This document shows, one piece after another, positions 6,540 through 13,131 of a DNA stretch of 13,131 bases. The DNA is taken from the NCBI GenBank assembly GCA_964458325.1, contig CAYWIM010000107.1:1-13131 (forward strand), in the 5' to 3' direction. This DNA comes from JAGMXM01 sp964458325. GTDB taxonomy: Bacteria; Verrucomicrobiota; Verrucomicrobiia; Limisphaerales; UBA1319. Position 1 is the stretch's first letter. Each line of letters opens with the position of its first letter. The position numbers and the translations under genes are program-made. The notes under the pieces were generated by a model. The model worked only from the letters and a program-made list of their open reading frames with translations, ran no database searches and was not told where the DNA came from.

Positions 6540-8354
6540 TCATGACTCGGGCGCGGAGCGGACGGCGATCGCCTCGGAGAGCAAGCCGAGGGCTTCGGCG
6601 CGGACCAAGCTGCCGACCAGGCGCTGCCGGGCGAGGCTGTCGACGACCGGCAGCTGGCGCTGCTCGCTGGCCAGGAGGGCGGGCAGGGCCGCCAGGAGCC
6701 GCTGGTTGGGCGTCAGGGCCGGCGGCGGCGGGCGCATCAGGTCGTACGCGATCACCCCGCGCAGCTCCTGGCCGGCGTTGAGGTGCTCTTTCATGTCCTG
6801 GAGGGCGACCAGGCCCACCAGCCGCCCATCGAGGTCCACCACCGGGAGAAAATTGTTCGAGCAGCTCAGGAAACGGTCCGCCAGCTCGCGGAACCCGGCG
6901 GTCAGGGCCACCGGAGGCACGGGCTCGCGCATCAGATCGCCCACCGTGCGCTGCATGGCGTCGCCCGGCTGGAGGCTCTCGCCATGGACCTCGAGCCCGC
7001 GGCGGCGCAGAGGCTCGGTGTAGATCGAGTCCCGGTGGAGGCGGCGCGCCACCAGGGCCGACACGATGCATGCCAGCATCAGGGGCGGCATCAGGGAGTA
7101 GTTCAGCGACAGCTCGAACACGAGGATGATGGCCAGCAGGGGCGAGTGCATGGTGGCGGCCAGAACGCTGCCCATGCCGGTCAGCACGAACGCCTGGACG
7201 GGCAGATCGGGGGCGCATCCCCACTGGTGCAGGAGCATGCCCATCGTCGAGCCCAGCGTCGCCCCCAGGAACAGTGTCGGCGTGAACACTCCGCCGACGG
7301 TGCCGGCCCCCACGGTGACGATGGTGGCGATCAGCTTGGCTCCGAACAGGCCTCCGAGGATGCCCAGGGGAATGGCGCCGTGGACAATGCGGTGGGTAAC
7401 CTCGTATCCGTTGCCCCAGACCTCGGGGTAGACGATGGCCAGAGCGCCGACTCCCAGCCCGGCCACGCCCAGCCGCGCCCAGTCATACGGGGGCAATCGG
7501 GCGAACCAGCCGCGGCTCAGGTCGAGCAGCTTCAGGAACAGCGCGCCCACCAGGCCCGCGCATGCCCCCAGAACCAGGAACCAAGGCAGCTGGCCCAGCC
7601 GGCTAAAGGCAAACCCCTCGACCTGATACCAGGGATCGATCCCGAAAAACGAGCGCGAGACCATCGCGGCCACCAGCGCCGACAGCGCCAGCGGCGCGAA
7701 GAGGTTCATCGCGAAGTTGCCCAGGACAATCTGCGCGGCGAACACCGCGCCGCCCAGGGGTGCGTTGTAGGCGGCCGCCAGGCCGGCTGCCGCGCCGCAT
7801 GCCACCAGCAGCCGCAGCCGATACGGCTGCCAGCGAGCCCATTGCCCCCATTTCGATGCCAGGGTGGCCGTAAGCTGCGTGATCAGACCCTCCCGTCCGA
7901 TCGATGCGCCCGAGCTGATGCTCACCAGCGACGACAAGGCCTTGAACAAATTCTGGCGGAACGGCAGCCGGCCGTCCCCCGCGACCACGACTTCGAGCAG
8001 GTTGCTGTCCCGCCGGCCGCCGCCCCACCGGCGGCCCCAAACCAGAATCGCGCCGGCGACCACCCCGCCCACGGCGGGCGTGATGGCCCACCGCCACCAG
8101 GGCATCCACGCCATGCCACCCTCGATCCCCGACGGCCCCGCCTGGATCAAGCGCGCCAAGCCATGGTAGGCGCCCGAAAACGCCAGGTTGACCAGGCCGC
8201 CGAGCACCCCGACACCGCACGCCAGCAACAGGTGGATCGTCGCCTCGTTCAGCCGAAGGCGCTCCCGCATCTTCAGCGCCGCCGCCCAATGACCTCGAAG
8301 GTAGGCGCGCGCGCGCTGCGCCAGTGATGGCAGGATCTGAGACCAACGCGACAC
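6540..8354 (-). CDS. ClC-family chloride channel/transporter with two CBS domains
   Basis: A membrane protein of about 604 residues moving chloride or a related anion. Residues 36-440 form the ClC membrane domain. Motifs seen: SSGASIGREGLITQL (148-161) with gating glutamate E155, NAPLGGAVF (197-205), and GGVFTP (354-359) of the anion-binding site. The usual first motif GSGxP is changed to RRDSNLLE. At the position of the proton glutamate of E. coli ClC (E203) there is I209, preceded by Q208, so coupled H+ exchange is unlikely and channel-like or altered transport is inferred. Residues 467-530 and 535-597 are two CBS domains (DLMREPVPPV..., DLMRPPPPAL...), which in relatives bind nucleotides and regulate gating. 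The GTG at 8354 is chosen because it is downstream of the preceding gene and keeps a basic amphipathic lead helix; ATG 8270 is the alternative. A start at 8645 would overlap the preceding gene by 175 bp and is unlikely. Confidence 0.92.
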   Translation of the reverse strand: MSRWSQILPSLAQRARAYLRGHWAAALKMRERLRLNEATIHLLLACGVGVLGGLVNLAFSGAYHGLARLIQAGPSGIEGGMAWMPWWRWAITPAVGGVVAGAILVWGRRWGGGRRDSNLLEVVVAGDGRLPFRQNLFKALSSLVSISSGASIGREGLITQLTATLASKWGQWARWQPYRLRLLVACGAAAGLAAAYNAPLGGAVFAAQIVLGNFAMNLFAPLALSALVAAMVSRSFFGIDPWYQVEGFAFSRLGQLPWFLVLGACAGLVGALFLKLLDLSRGWFARLPPYDWARLGVAGLGVGALAIVYPEVWGNGYEVTHRIVHGAIPLGILGGLFGAKLIATIVTVGAGTVGGVFTPTLFLGATLGSTMGMLLHQWGCAPDLPVQAFVLTGMGSVLAATMHSPLLAIILVFELSLNYSLMPPLMLACIVSALVARRLHRDSIYTEPLRRRGLEVHGESLQPGDAMQRTVGDLMREPVPPVALTAGFRELADRFLSCSNNFLPVVDLDGRLVGLVALQDMKEHLNAGQELRGVIAYDLMRPPPPALTPNQRLLAALPALLASEQRQLPVVDSLARQRLVGSLVRAEALGLLSEAIAVRSAPES

Positions 8355-8390
8355 CAACCGCTTTCTAACCTGGAACCCGGTTCGAGTCGA

Positions 8391-8433
8391 GCCCGCGATT
8401 AGTTGCGGGCGGGATTTGTTCCGGTCTCCCGCC
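8391..8433 (-). promoter_or_regulatory. Two overlapping, mutually exclusive stem-loops in the ClC leader
   Basis: In the 116 bp between the methyltransferase stop and the ClC start, GGCGGGA (8408-8414) can pair with TCCCGCC (8427-8433). GCCCGC (8391-8396) can pair with GCGGGC (8405-8410). The two stems share bases 8408-8410, so only one can form fully at a time. This could be a simple terminator region for the upstream gene or an attenuator-like leader for ClC. No T-tract follows, and I do not see the fluoride riboswitch consensus that sometimes precedes ClC genes. Confidence 0.3.
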
Positions 8434-8470
8434 ACCTGCGCATATATCCCAAAACCAAAGCAGAGAACAA

Positions 8471-10507
8471 TCAGCCGCGGTCGGAGGAGGCATGATCCTG
8501 GACGAACTTCAGCAGCATAACCTGGCGTGGTTTGGCCCCTTTCGAGCCCGATTCCCTCGCTGCCGCGGTCACCAAGTCCTGAACTCTTTGGGCAGATCCG
8601 CAGCGATATTCGACCAGCGAGGCGAATACTGCAGGACACATCCACATGGCTGCGCGATCCTCAATCGTGAACTCGACTTGAAATGGATTTTGCCTGTCCA
8701 GGCTGAAACCGGCTTTGCTGAAGCCTGATGTGATATCATCCACGCTAAGCTTGGGCTGCTGCGGGCGATTCGCTTTCTTGAAACCGGATTGAGCGGCCAG
8801 ACGGAGCAGCGTTTTGCGAAACGGATCCTGATCGCAGCCTTCAATCGAGCTGTCAGGCAGGCGCGCCAACCCGTTGTGCAGGCTGACGACCACGAAACCG
8901 TCTTGGGTCAGATGCCTTTTGCACCACTGAGCCAACATCTCGACCGAATGAGCCTTTGGGGCAACGGCGATCAGGGTATTGTGCATGACAATCCGATCAT
9001 AGCGAGAGACATCGCCATCGTTGCTCATCAGATCAATGGCGTTCTCCGATTCCTGCGTGCGAGTATCGAAACCAATTTTTTGAAGCGCAAAATGCACGTT
9101 TCGCTCAACCTGGATTGCTTTCCGTGCCTGGACAAGCATCTGCGGAGATCCATCGAGGCACATGATGTCGACGTCCCTGTTGCGCTCGCGAATCGCGTTG
9201 GCGAGTTCGCCTGTGCCGCATCCGAGATCCAGGAGCTTGAGCCCCGGCTTGAGGGATAGGAAATCGATGACCTTTAAGATGGAGTACGTTGCGGGCGTCC
9301 TTTGGGAGAAAGCCGCCCATGACGAAGCGCTATCATCCCAGGGCGTCCATACAAACTCGCCCAGCCAAATGCTTTGCTGGCGCAAGAATGTCAGGCATCT
9401 CTCAAAATGGATCAGCATCTTGTCTGTGGCGAGATTCATGGACCCCTTGCCATCGTCTGACCGAATCTCGAATGTGATTTGATTTTCTGTTCGGTCCTGC
9501 TTATCGCCCAAAGGACAAGACTGCACCACATAATAGATCCGCTGGTCAGCCTGTTCCTCCGAAACAGGATCTCTCTCCATGAAGCAGCCCGTTAAACCTA
9601 AAAAGTGACGTGATTGGATAAAGGTGACACGCGGCGGACTCTTGAACACGTTCAGAATCGCGCTGTCTGTCAGCATGTCGGCGACAGCCTTCCGACTCGT
9701 CCTCATGTCGGCATCGAAATCCTGCCCGCTGGGCTTCCATTTGTTCCCCAGTGCCGCTGGTGGATACACGACTGTGATCTCCTTCCAGACGCACTTGCTC
9801 TCTCCGGGCTCGGGGATTTTATCCAGGGACTTTTTCAAATGCTCGACCAAATGATAATGCGAAATGCCGATAAAACAGACATTCTCGTAATGTGGCAGGT
9901 GTTCATGCATGTGCTCCTCCGCCTCATCGCGGGTCCTATACCACGTCATATCGGGAGAGAACGGGGATTTGCACTCCTTCGCGGGCTGTTGAAGAGAGTC
10001 GACAATGTTGGGCCATTGATCGGGCTCAATCTTGCATCCTTCAGGAAAGAGAATCCTGACTTCGAACGGGTTCCAGAAGGACCTCAGCTTGACAAAGCGC
10101 CCGCCGGCTCTTCCGCTCCAATAGAAGAGCGTAGACCTTTGAAACTGGCTGTTGTCCGGTTTGATACCGAACATGATATCCAGCCATGTTGGCTTGCTGC
10201 CGGATTTGCGGAGGGCATCATACAGAGTCTCGGGGAGCCTGAATTCGTCGGTTTGAATGAACGCCTGCCAAGTTGGCTTGCAAGTCGTCTTATCCAGCAA
10301 TCGTAAGAACATTACAGCAAGCGCCCGAACTCCGGCGGTGAGCGGAAGGTAAGTCGCACTGCCAGCATGCCGGCCCACCCCGAATTCGACGTCCACCGCT
10401 CGCACGCCTTTCCGAGCGAATCGCGAGGATGTCAACTCCCACCGGCCCGGTTCGCCCTTTTGGAACCGCATGATGAATTCATTTGGGGGCCGCTTGGAAG
10501 GGGTCAT
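8471..10507 (-). CDS. Orphan protein: unidentified N-terminal region fused to a SAM-dependent methyltransferase
   Basis: A 678-residue soluble protein without signal peptide or membrane helix. Residues 420-545 are a class I methyltransferase fold: motif I LLDLGCGTGE (425-434), the acidic ribose-binding D452 in CLDGSPQM, a motif IV-like DRIVMHN (504-510), and DGFVVVSLHNG (536-546). The remaining C-terminal part (546-678) probably caps or selects the substrate. Residues 1-400 match no family I can name. They include a Trp/Phe-rich stretch (SFWNPFEVRILFP, 143-155), an alternating strand/helix segment (ENVCFIGISHYHLVEHLKKSLDKI, beginning 208) followed by WKEITVVYPP, and IHFERCLTFLRQQ (366-378). 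This loosely recalls phospholipase-D-like sensor modules but has no HKD motif. GC and codon use are lower than in all neighbours, and both flanks are non-coding, which suggests acquisition. The methylation target is unknown. The ATG at 10507 has no SD; ATG 10471 (Met13) is an alternative. Confidence 0.8.
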   Translation of the reverse strand: MTPSKRPPNEFIMRFQKGEPGRWELTSSRFARKGVRAVDVEFGVGRHAGSATYLPLTAGVRALAVMFLRLLDKTTCKPTWQAFIQTDEFRLPETLYDALRKSGSKPTWLDIMFGIKPDNSQFQRSTLFYWSGRAGGRFVKLRSFWNPFEVRILFPEGCKIEPDQWPNIVDSLQQPAKECKSPFSPDMTWYRTRDEAEEHMHEHLPHYENVCFIGISHYHLVEHLKKSLDKIPEPGESKCVWKEITVVYPPAALGNKWKPSGQDFDADMRTSRKAVADMLTDSAILNVFKSPPRVTFIQSRHFLGLTGCFMERDPVSEEQADQRIYYVVQSCPLGDKQDRTENQITFEIRSDDGKGSMNLATDKMLIHFERCLTFLRQQSIWLGEFVWTPWDDSASSWAAFSQRTPATYSILKVIDFLSLKPGLKLLDLGCGTGELANAIRERNRDVDIMCLDGSPQMLVQARKAIQVERNVHFALQKIGFDTRTQESENAIDLMSNDGDVSRYDRIVMHNTLIAVAPKAHSVEMLAQWCKRHLTQDGFVVVSLHNGLARLPDSSIEGCDQDPFRKTLLRLAAQSGFKKANRPQQPKLSVDDITSGFSKAGFSLDRQNPFQVEFTIEDRAAMWMCPAVFASLVEYRCGSAQRVQDLVTAAARESGSKGAKPRQVMLLKFVQDHASSDRG

Positions 10508-10986
10508 AATTAGAAAATCGTATCTTCTTCATCTTCGAAATCAAGTGGAAAAAATGCGCGTCGGTTGGAATTGGACAGATGAGATCAGGAAAACAGAAAG
10601 GGAAACGCCGGGAGCGGTGGAACTCGTGTGGAGCAGGCATGCGAATGATCGTGCGCTACGCTATGAAAACAATAGTACGATCCGGTTCGCTGATCATCAA
10701 GAGCCCTCTCGGCACTGTCGGCGCGTTCGATAGCACGTACTTCCGCTACACGTTGGATCGCGCCACAAAACCATCCCCCAGCCGCATGTGCTGGCGCACG
10801 GCGCTGACCAGCGGCGCGTCACGGAAAGCCGCTGCGGGTCGATGTTCCAGACTCGGTTCCAGGTGGACCAAACTCTGGCACGATCTCGGACGGCTGATCC
10901 ACCGGGTTCCGGACCGGCCTTGCCACTGACCATCGCGGCCGGATTTGGGCTTTGCGGCGGGGGTGCGTTGGGGGTAGTGTGGGCGG
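10508..10986. other. Intergenic region between divergent blocks, no supported gene
   Basis: About 480 bp separate the methyltransferase gene from psd. The part next to the methyltransferase (to about 10700) is comparatively AT-rich; the part next to psd is GC-rich. Short open frames exist on both strands, but none has a recognisable domain, good start signal or neighbour-like codon use. It should hold promoters for both directions. I see no tRNA, CRISPR or transposase. A GGTTCCAGGT decamer at 10855-10864 recurs inverted at 8368-8377. Confidence 0.6.
10517..10544 (-). promoter_or_regulatory. Candidate sigma70-type promoter for the methyltransferase gene
   Basis: On the minus strand a TTGATT box (10544-10539) and a TACGAT box (10522-10517) are 16 bp apart, each matching four of six consensus bases. 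Transcription would begin near 10510, only a few bases before the ATG at 10507. That implies a nearly leaderless mRNA, or use of the internal ATG at 10471. Confidence 0.4.
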
Positions 10987-11673
10987 GTGAGGCACAAGGG
11001 CAAAGCGGGGCAGGCAGCCGGCCGGATCGTACTATGGACGCTGGTGGGCATGCTGGTGCTGCTGGGGGCGGGCGTGACGGCGGTGGTGATCGGATCGGCG
11101 ATCACGCTGGCCGCGTCGGTGCTGTTTGCCCTGTGGATCGTGCTGGCCGGGTTCACGCTCTTCTTCTTCCGGGACCCGGATCCGGCGGTGCCGGGGGCGC
11201 CGGGGGCGATCCTCTCGCCGGCCCACGGGCGGGTGGATGTCGTGGACGAGATCGATGAGACCGAGTTTCTGGGGGGCCGCTGCCGGCGCATCTCGATGTT
11301 CATGTCGCCGCTGGATGTCCATGTGCAGAAGGCGCCGCTGTCGGCCCGGGTGGTGTATGTGCGGCATCATCCGGGCGTGTTCCTGGCGGCGACCCAGCTG
11401 GAATCGGCGGCCCGGAACGAGAACGTGATGATCGGCCTGGAGTCGGTCGAGCATCCGGGCTTGCGGATCGGGGTGCGGCTGGTGGCGGGCGTCCTGGCGC
11501 GCCGGATCGTCCCGTGGATCCAGGAGGGCGAGACCGTGGCGCGCGGCGAGCGGATCAGCCTGATCCAGTTCGGCTCGAGGTGCGAGGTGTATCTCCCGTT
11601 GAACCTGCCGCTCGAAGTCAAGCTCGGCGACCGCGTTCGAGGCGGCGAGAGCATATTGGCGCATCGGATTTGA
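10987..11673 (+). CDS. psd: Phosphatidylserine decarboxylase (short, PssA-linked type)
   Basis: Converts phosphatidylserine to phosphatidylethanolamine at the inner membrane using a pyruvoyl cofactor made by self-cleavage. The 228-residue length fits the short bacterial class. The first 60 residues hold one or two hydrophobic segments (about 15-38 and 40-61), followed by FFRDPDP. The family blocks are SPAHGRVDVV (77-86), MSPLDVHVQKAP (106-117) with H112, and QFGSRCEVYLP (194-204), where cleavage between G196 and S197 would yield the alpha-chain pyruvoyl group. The first block normally reads SPADG; here H80 (CAC) replaces the Asp that belongs to the self-cleavage triad. The GTG at 10987 is taken as start because it precedes the basic, membrane-anchoring leader; G-rich sequence upstream is only a weak SD. 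The gene is 5 bp ahead of pssA, which makes its substrate. Confidence 0.92.
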   Translation: MRHKGKAGQAAGRIVLWTLVGMLVLLGAGVTAVVIGSAITLAASVLFALWIVLAGFTLFFFRDPDPAVPGAPGAILSPAHGRVDVVDEIDETEFLGGRCRRISMFMSPLDVHVQKAPLSARVVYVRHHPGVFLAATQLESAARNENVMIGLESVEHPGLRIGVRLVAGVLARRIVPWIQEGETVARGERISLIQFGSRCEVYLPLNLPLEVKLGDRVRGGESILAHRI

Positions 11674-11678
11674 CCCTT

Positions 11679-12542
11679 ATGTACAGCCCGGAACCCTCCC
11701 CAACCCAGACGCCCGAACAAGAAGCGCGGCTGCGGATCTACTGCCTGCCGAACCTGCTGACGGCCGGGAACCTGTTCTGCGGTTTCCTGGCGCTGACCAA
11801 GATCGTCGAGGCCGATCCGTCCGCGGCCGATTTCAACTCTGCGATTCGCCACGCGATGCTTTACATCCTGCTGGCGTGCATCTTCGATCTGCTGGACGGG
11901 CGTGTGGCGCGGCTGGGCGGCTATGAAAGCCCGTTCGGGCGCGAGTTCGACTCGCTGGCGGATCTGGTGTCGTTCGGGGTGGCGCCGGCGTTTCTGGTGC
12001 ACCGGATCGTGCTGCGGGACGTGTTTGTGGAGCATCCGGAGGTGGGCTGGTTCCTGGCGTCGATTTACCTGATCTGCGGCGCGCTGCGCCTGGCGCGGTT
12101 CAACTGCCTGGCGGCGATGAGCCCCGGGGTGGGCAGCAAGCAGTTCCTGGGATTCCCGATCCCGGCGGCGGCCGGCCTGGTGGCGTCGCTGACCCTGTTC
12201 CTGCTCTGGTGGGACGAGCGGAATTTTCAGGCCGGCTTCTGGCGGTACGCGCTGCCGGTCCTGATGATCTTCCTCTCGTTCATGATGGTGAGCCACGTGC
12301 GGTACCCGTCGTTCAAGGCGTTCGACTGGCGCACCAGCCCGACGTTCACCCGCATGGTGATCATCATCATGACGATCGGGTTCTTCATCATCCTGCGGAA
12401 CCGGGTGCTCCCCATCGTGCTCCCCTTCGTGTTCGGGGCCTACCTGGTCTACGGGTTCGCGCGGCCGTTCATCTCGAGCCGGATCCGGCACGGGATCGAG
12501 GATGACGACGAGCCGCCCGCCCCGGGCAACGGATCTCCATGA
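11679..12542 (+). CDS. pssA: CDP-diacylglycerol--serine O-phosphatidyltransferase (phosphatidylserine synthase)
   Basis: Integral membrane enzyme joining CDP-diacylglycerol and L-serine to give phosphatidylserine and CMP. The 287-residue protein carries the complete CDP-alcohol phosphatidyltransferase motif: D73-G74, A77-R78, then eight residues to G87, D91 and D95. YCLPNLLTAGNLFCGFLAL (21-39) is the typical first helix region of this family. Several more hydrophobic helices follow (about 60-72, 93-110, 126-140, 170-186, 198-216, 232-266), including RLARFN, also common in PssA. The C-terminus is acidic (EDDDEPP). The start ATG at 11679 is 5 bp after the psd stop, and the gene's TGA overlaps the start of the S46 peptidase (ATGA), so the three genes are probably co-transcribed. 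Nothing unusual is seen in its active site. Confidence 0.95.
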   Translation: MYSPEPSPTQTPEQEARLRIYCLPNLLTAGNLFCGFLALTKIVEADPSAADFNSAIRHAMLYILLACIFDLLDGRVARLGGYESPFGREFDSLADLVSFGVAPAFLVHRIVLRDVFVEHPEVGWFLASIYLICGALRLARFNCLAAMSPGVGSKQFLGFPIPAAAGLVASLTLFLLWWDERNFQAGFWRYALPVLMIFLSFMMVSHVRYPSFKAFDWRTSPTFTRMVIIIMTIGFFIILRNRVLPIVLPFVFGAYLVYGFARPFISSRIRHGIEDDDEPPAPGNGSP

Positions 12543-13131
12543 TCGCGCATCGCCACATCTGGATGTTCGCCCTGCTGGCCTGGGCGGGGGCGCCCTCGCT
12601 GGCGGACGAGGGGATGTGGCTGTTCAACCAGCCCCCGTGGCGGCTGCTGCGGGAGCGCCACGGGTTCGAGGCCGGCGATTCCTGGCTCGAGCGCCTCCAG
12701 CGATCGTGCGTCCGTTTCAACAGCGGCGGCTCGGGCGCGTTCGTTTCGGAGGACGGCCTGGTGATGTCCAACCATCACGTCGGCGCCGACGCGCTGGCCA
12801 AGTTTGGCGATGCGGCGCACGATTATCTCCGGGATGGCTTCCACGCGCGGACGAGGGACGAGGAGAAACGCTGTCACGACCTCGAGCTCAACGTGCTGAT
12901 GAGCATCGAGGACGTGACCGATCGGGTCAATGCGGCTGTCGGCCCGGGCGATTCGGCGGCGGCGGCTTTCCGGGCCCGCAGCGAGGCGATCGCGGCCATC
13001 GAGAAGGAGTCGCCGGACCGGACGGGCCTGCGGAGCGACGTGGTGACGCTCTACCAGGGCGGCCAGTACCACCTCTCCCGGTCCAAGCGCTACACGGACG
13101 TGCGCCTGGTGTTCGCGCCCGAGCAGCAGAT
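12539..13131 (+). CDS. S46-family dipeptidyl-peptidase, N-terminal part (continues beyond the window)
   Basis: A secreted or periplasmic serine peptidase of the DPP7/DPP11 type, which removes dipeptides from peptide N-termini. Only the first 197 residues are present. A signal peptide (about 1-22, MIAHRHIWMFALLAWAGAPS then LA) is followed by DEGMWLFNQPP, the usual mature start. The chymotrypsin-fold strand CVRFNSGGSGAFVSEDGLVMSNHHVG (58-82) contains the catalytic histidine, most likely H80 by analogy with the TNHHCG of relatives. Catalytic Asp and Ser lie beyond the window. SRSKRYTDVRLVFAPEQQ at the right end is also family-typical. The ATG overlaps the TGA of pssA by four bases (ATGA), implying translational coupling, an unusual partner for phospholipid genes. 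No stop is reached. Confidence 0.9.
   Translation, partial: MIAHRHIWMFALLAWAGAPSLADEGMWLFNQPPWRLLRERHGFEAGDSWLERLQRSCVRFNSGGSGAFVSEDGLVMSNHHVGADALAKFGDAAHDYLRDGFHARTRDEEKRCHDLELNVLMSIEDVTDRVNAAVGPGDSAAAAFRARSEAIAAIEKESPDRTGLRSDVVTLYQGGQYHLSRSKRYTDVRLVFAPEQQ

Noticed and set aside
6783..8327. Plus-strand open frame (514 codons) opposite the ClC gene
   Set aside because: Composition is rich in His, Gln and Arg with no domain, and the opposite strand encodes a clear ClC protein with CBS domains.
8361..8400. GGTTCGAGTC stretch resembling a tRNA T-loop
   Set aside because: The flanking bases do not form a T-stem, and no acceptor stem or anticodon arm can be drawn; not a tRNA, at most a chance match or remnant.
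8355..8470. Fluoride (crcB-type) riboswitch upstream of ClC
   Set aside because: The conserved fluoride aptamer blocks are not present; only generic GC hairpins are seen.
10579..10929. Small plus-strand open frame (116 codons) upstream of psd
   Set aside because: No start signal, no domain, and composition changes midway between AT-rich and GC-rich sequence; treated as non-coding.
11367..12491. Minus-strand open frame antisense to psd and pssA
   Set aside because: His/Arg/Gln-rich product without a domain, opposite two enzymes with full family motifs.

Overview
The window is GC-rich (roughly two thirds GC by eye) and gene-dense. Seven genes lie on the minus strand (about 31-10507) and three on the plus strand (10987 to the right edge). 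The gene content suggests an uncultured bacterium of the Verrucomicrobiota or a relative in the PVC group: a GH9 enzyme with a leading Ig-like domain, a CpxA/CpxR-like two-component pair, a serine-hydrolase/NamZ fusion lipoprotein, a ClC protein with CBS domains, a coiled-coil membrane protein with a conserved 'RLEWIRQGLYG' block, and an S46 peptidase. The taxonomic call is inference; no marker gene is present.

Minus strand in transcription order: (i) an orphan 678-residue protein with an unidentified N-terminal 400 residues and a C-terminal SAM-methyltransferase domain (8471-10507), lower in GC than its neighbours and flanked by non-coding sequence; (ii) a ClC channel with two CBS domains (6540-8354); (iii) a membrane-anchored coiled-coil protein (5629-6456); (iv) a lipoprotein fusing a beta-lactamase-like serine hydrolase to a NamZ/DUF1343 muramidase (3203-5563); (v) an OmpR-type response regulator (2391-3137); (vi) a CpxA-type histidine kinase (882-2384); (vii) a GH9 glycoside hydrolase gene (31-843) broken by an in-frame TGA where the family usually has tryptophan. 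Genes iii to vii are close enough to be one or two operons. They can be read as an envelope, cell-wall and polysaccharide group with its own two-component system, but the regulatory link is inferred.

Plus strand: phosphatidylserine decarboxylase (psd, 10987-11673), phosphatidylserine synthase (pssA, 11679-12542) and the start of an S46 dipeptidyl-peptidase (12539 onward), packed with a 5-bp gap and an ATGA overlap. The first two make phosphatidylethanolamine by successive steps. The region between the divergent blocks (10508-10986) holds no convincing gene.

The best candidate for something undescribed is the orphan methyltransferase fusion. A second theme is that several catalytic or nearly invariant residues are changed: the GH9 stop and Trp-to-Gly, Lys-Thr instead of Lys-Pro in the response regulator, Ala for Thr in the kinase H-box, His for Asp in Psd, and no proton glutamate in ClC. 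Some may be real biology and some may be assembly or sequencing error.
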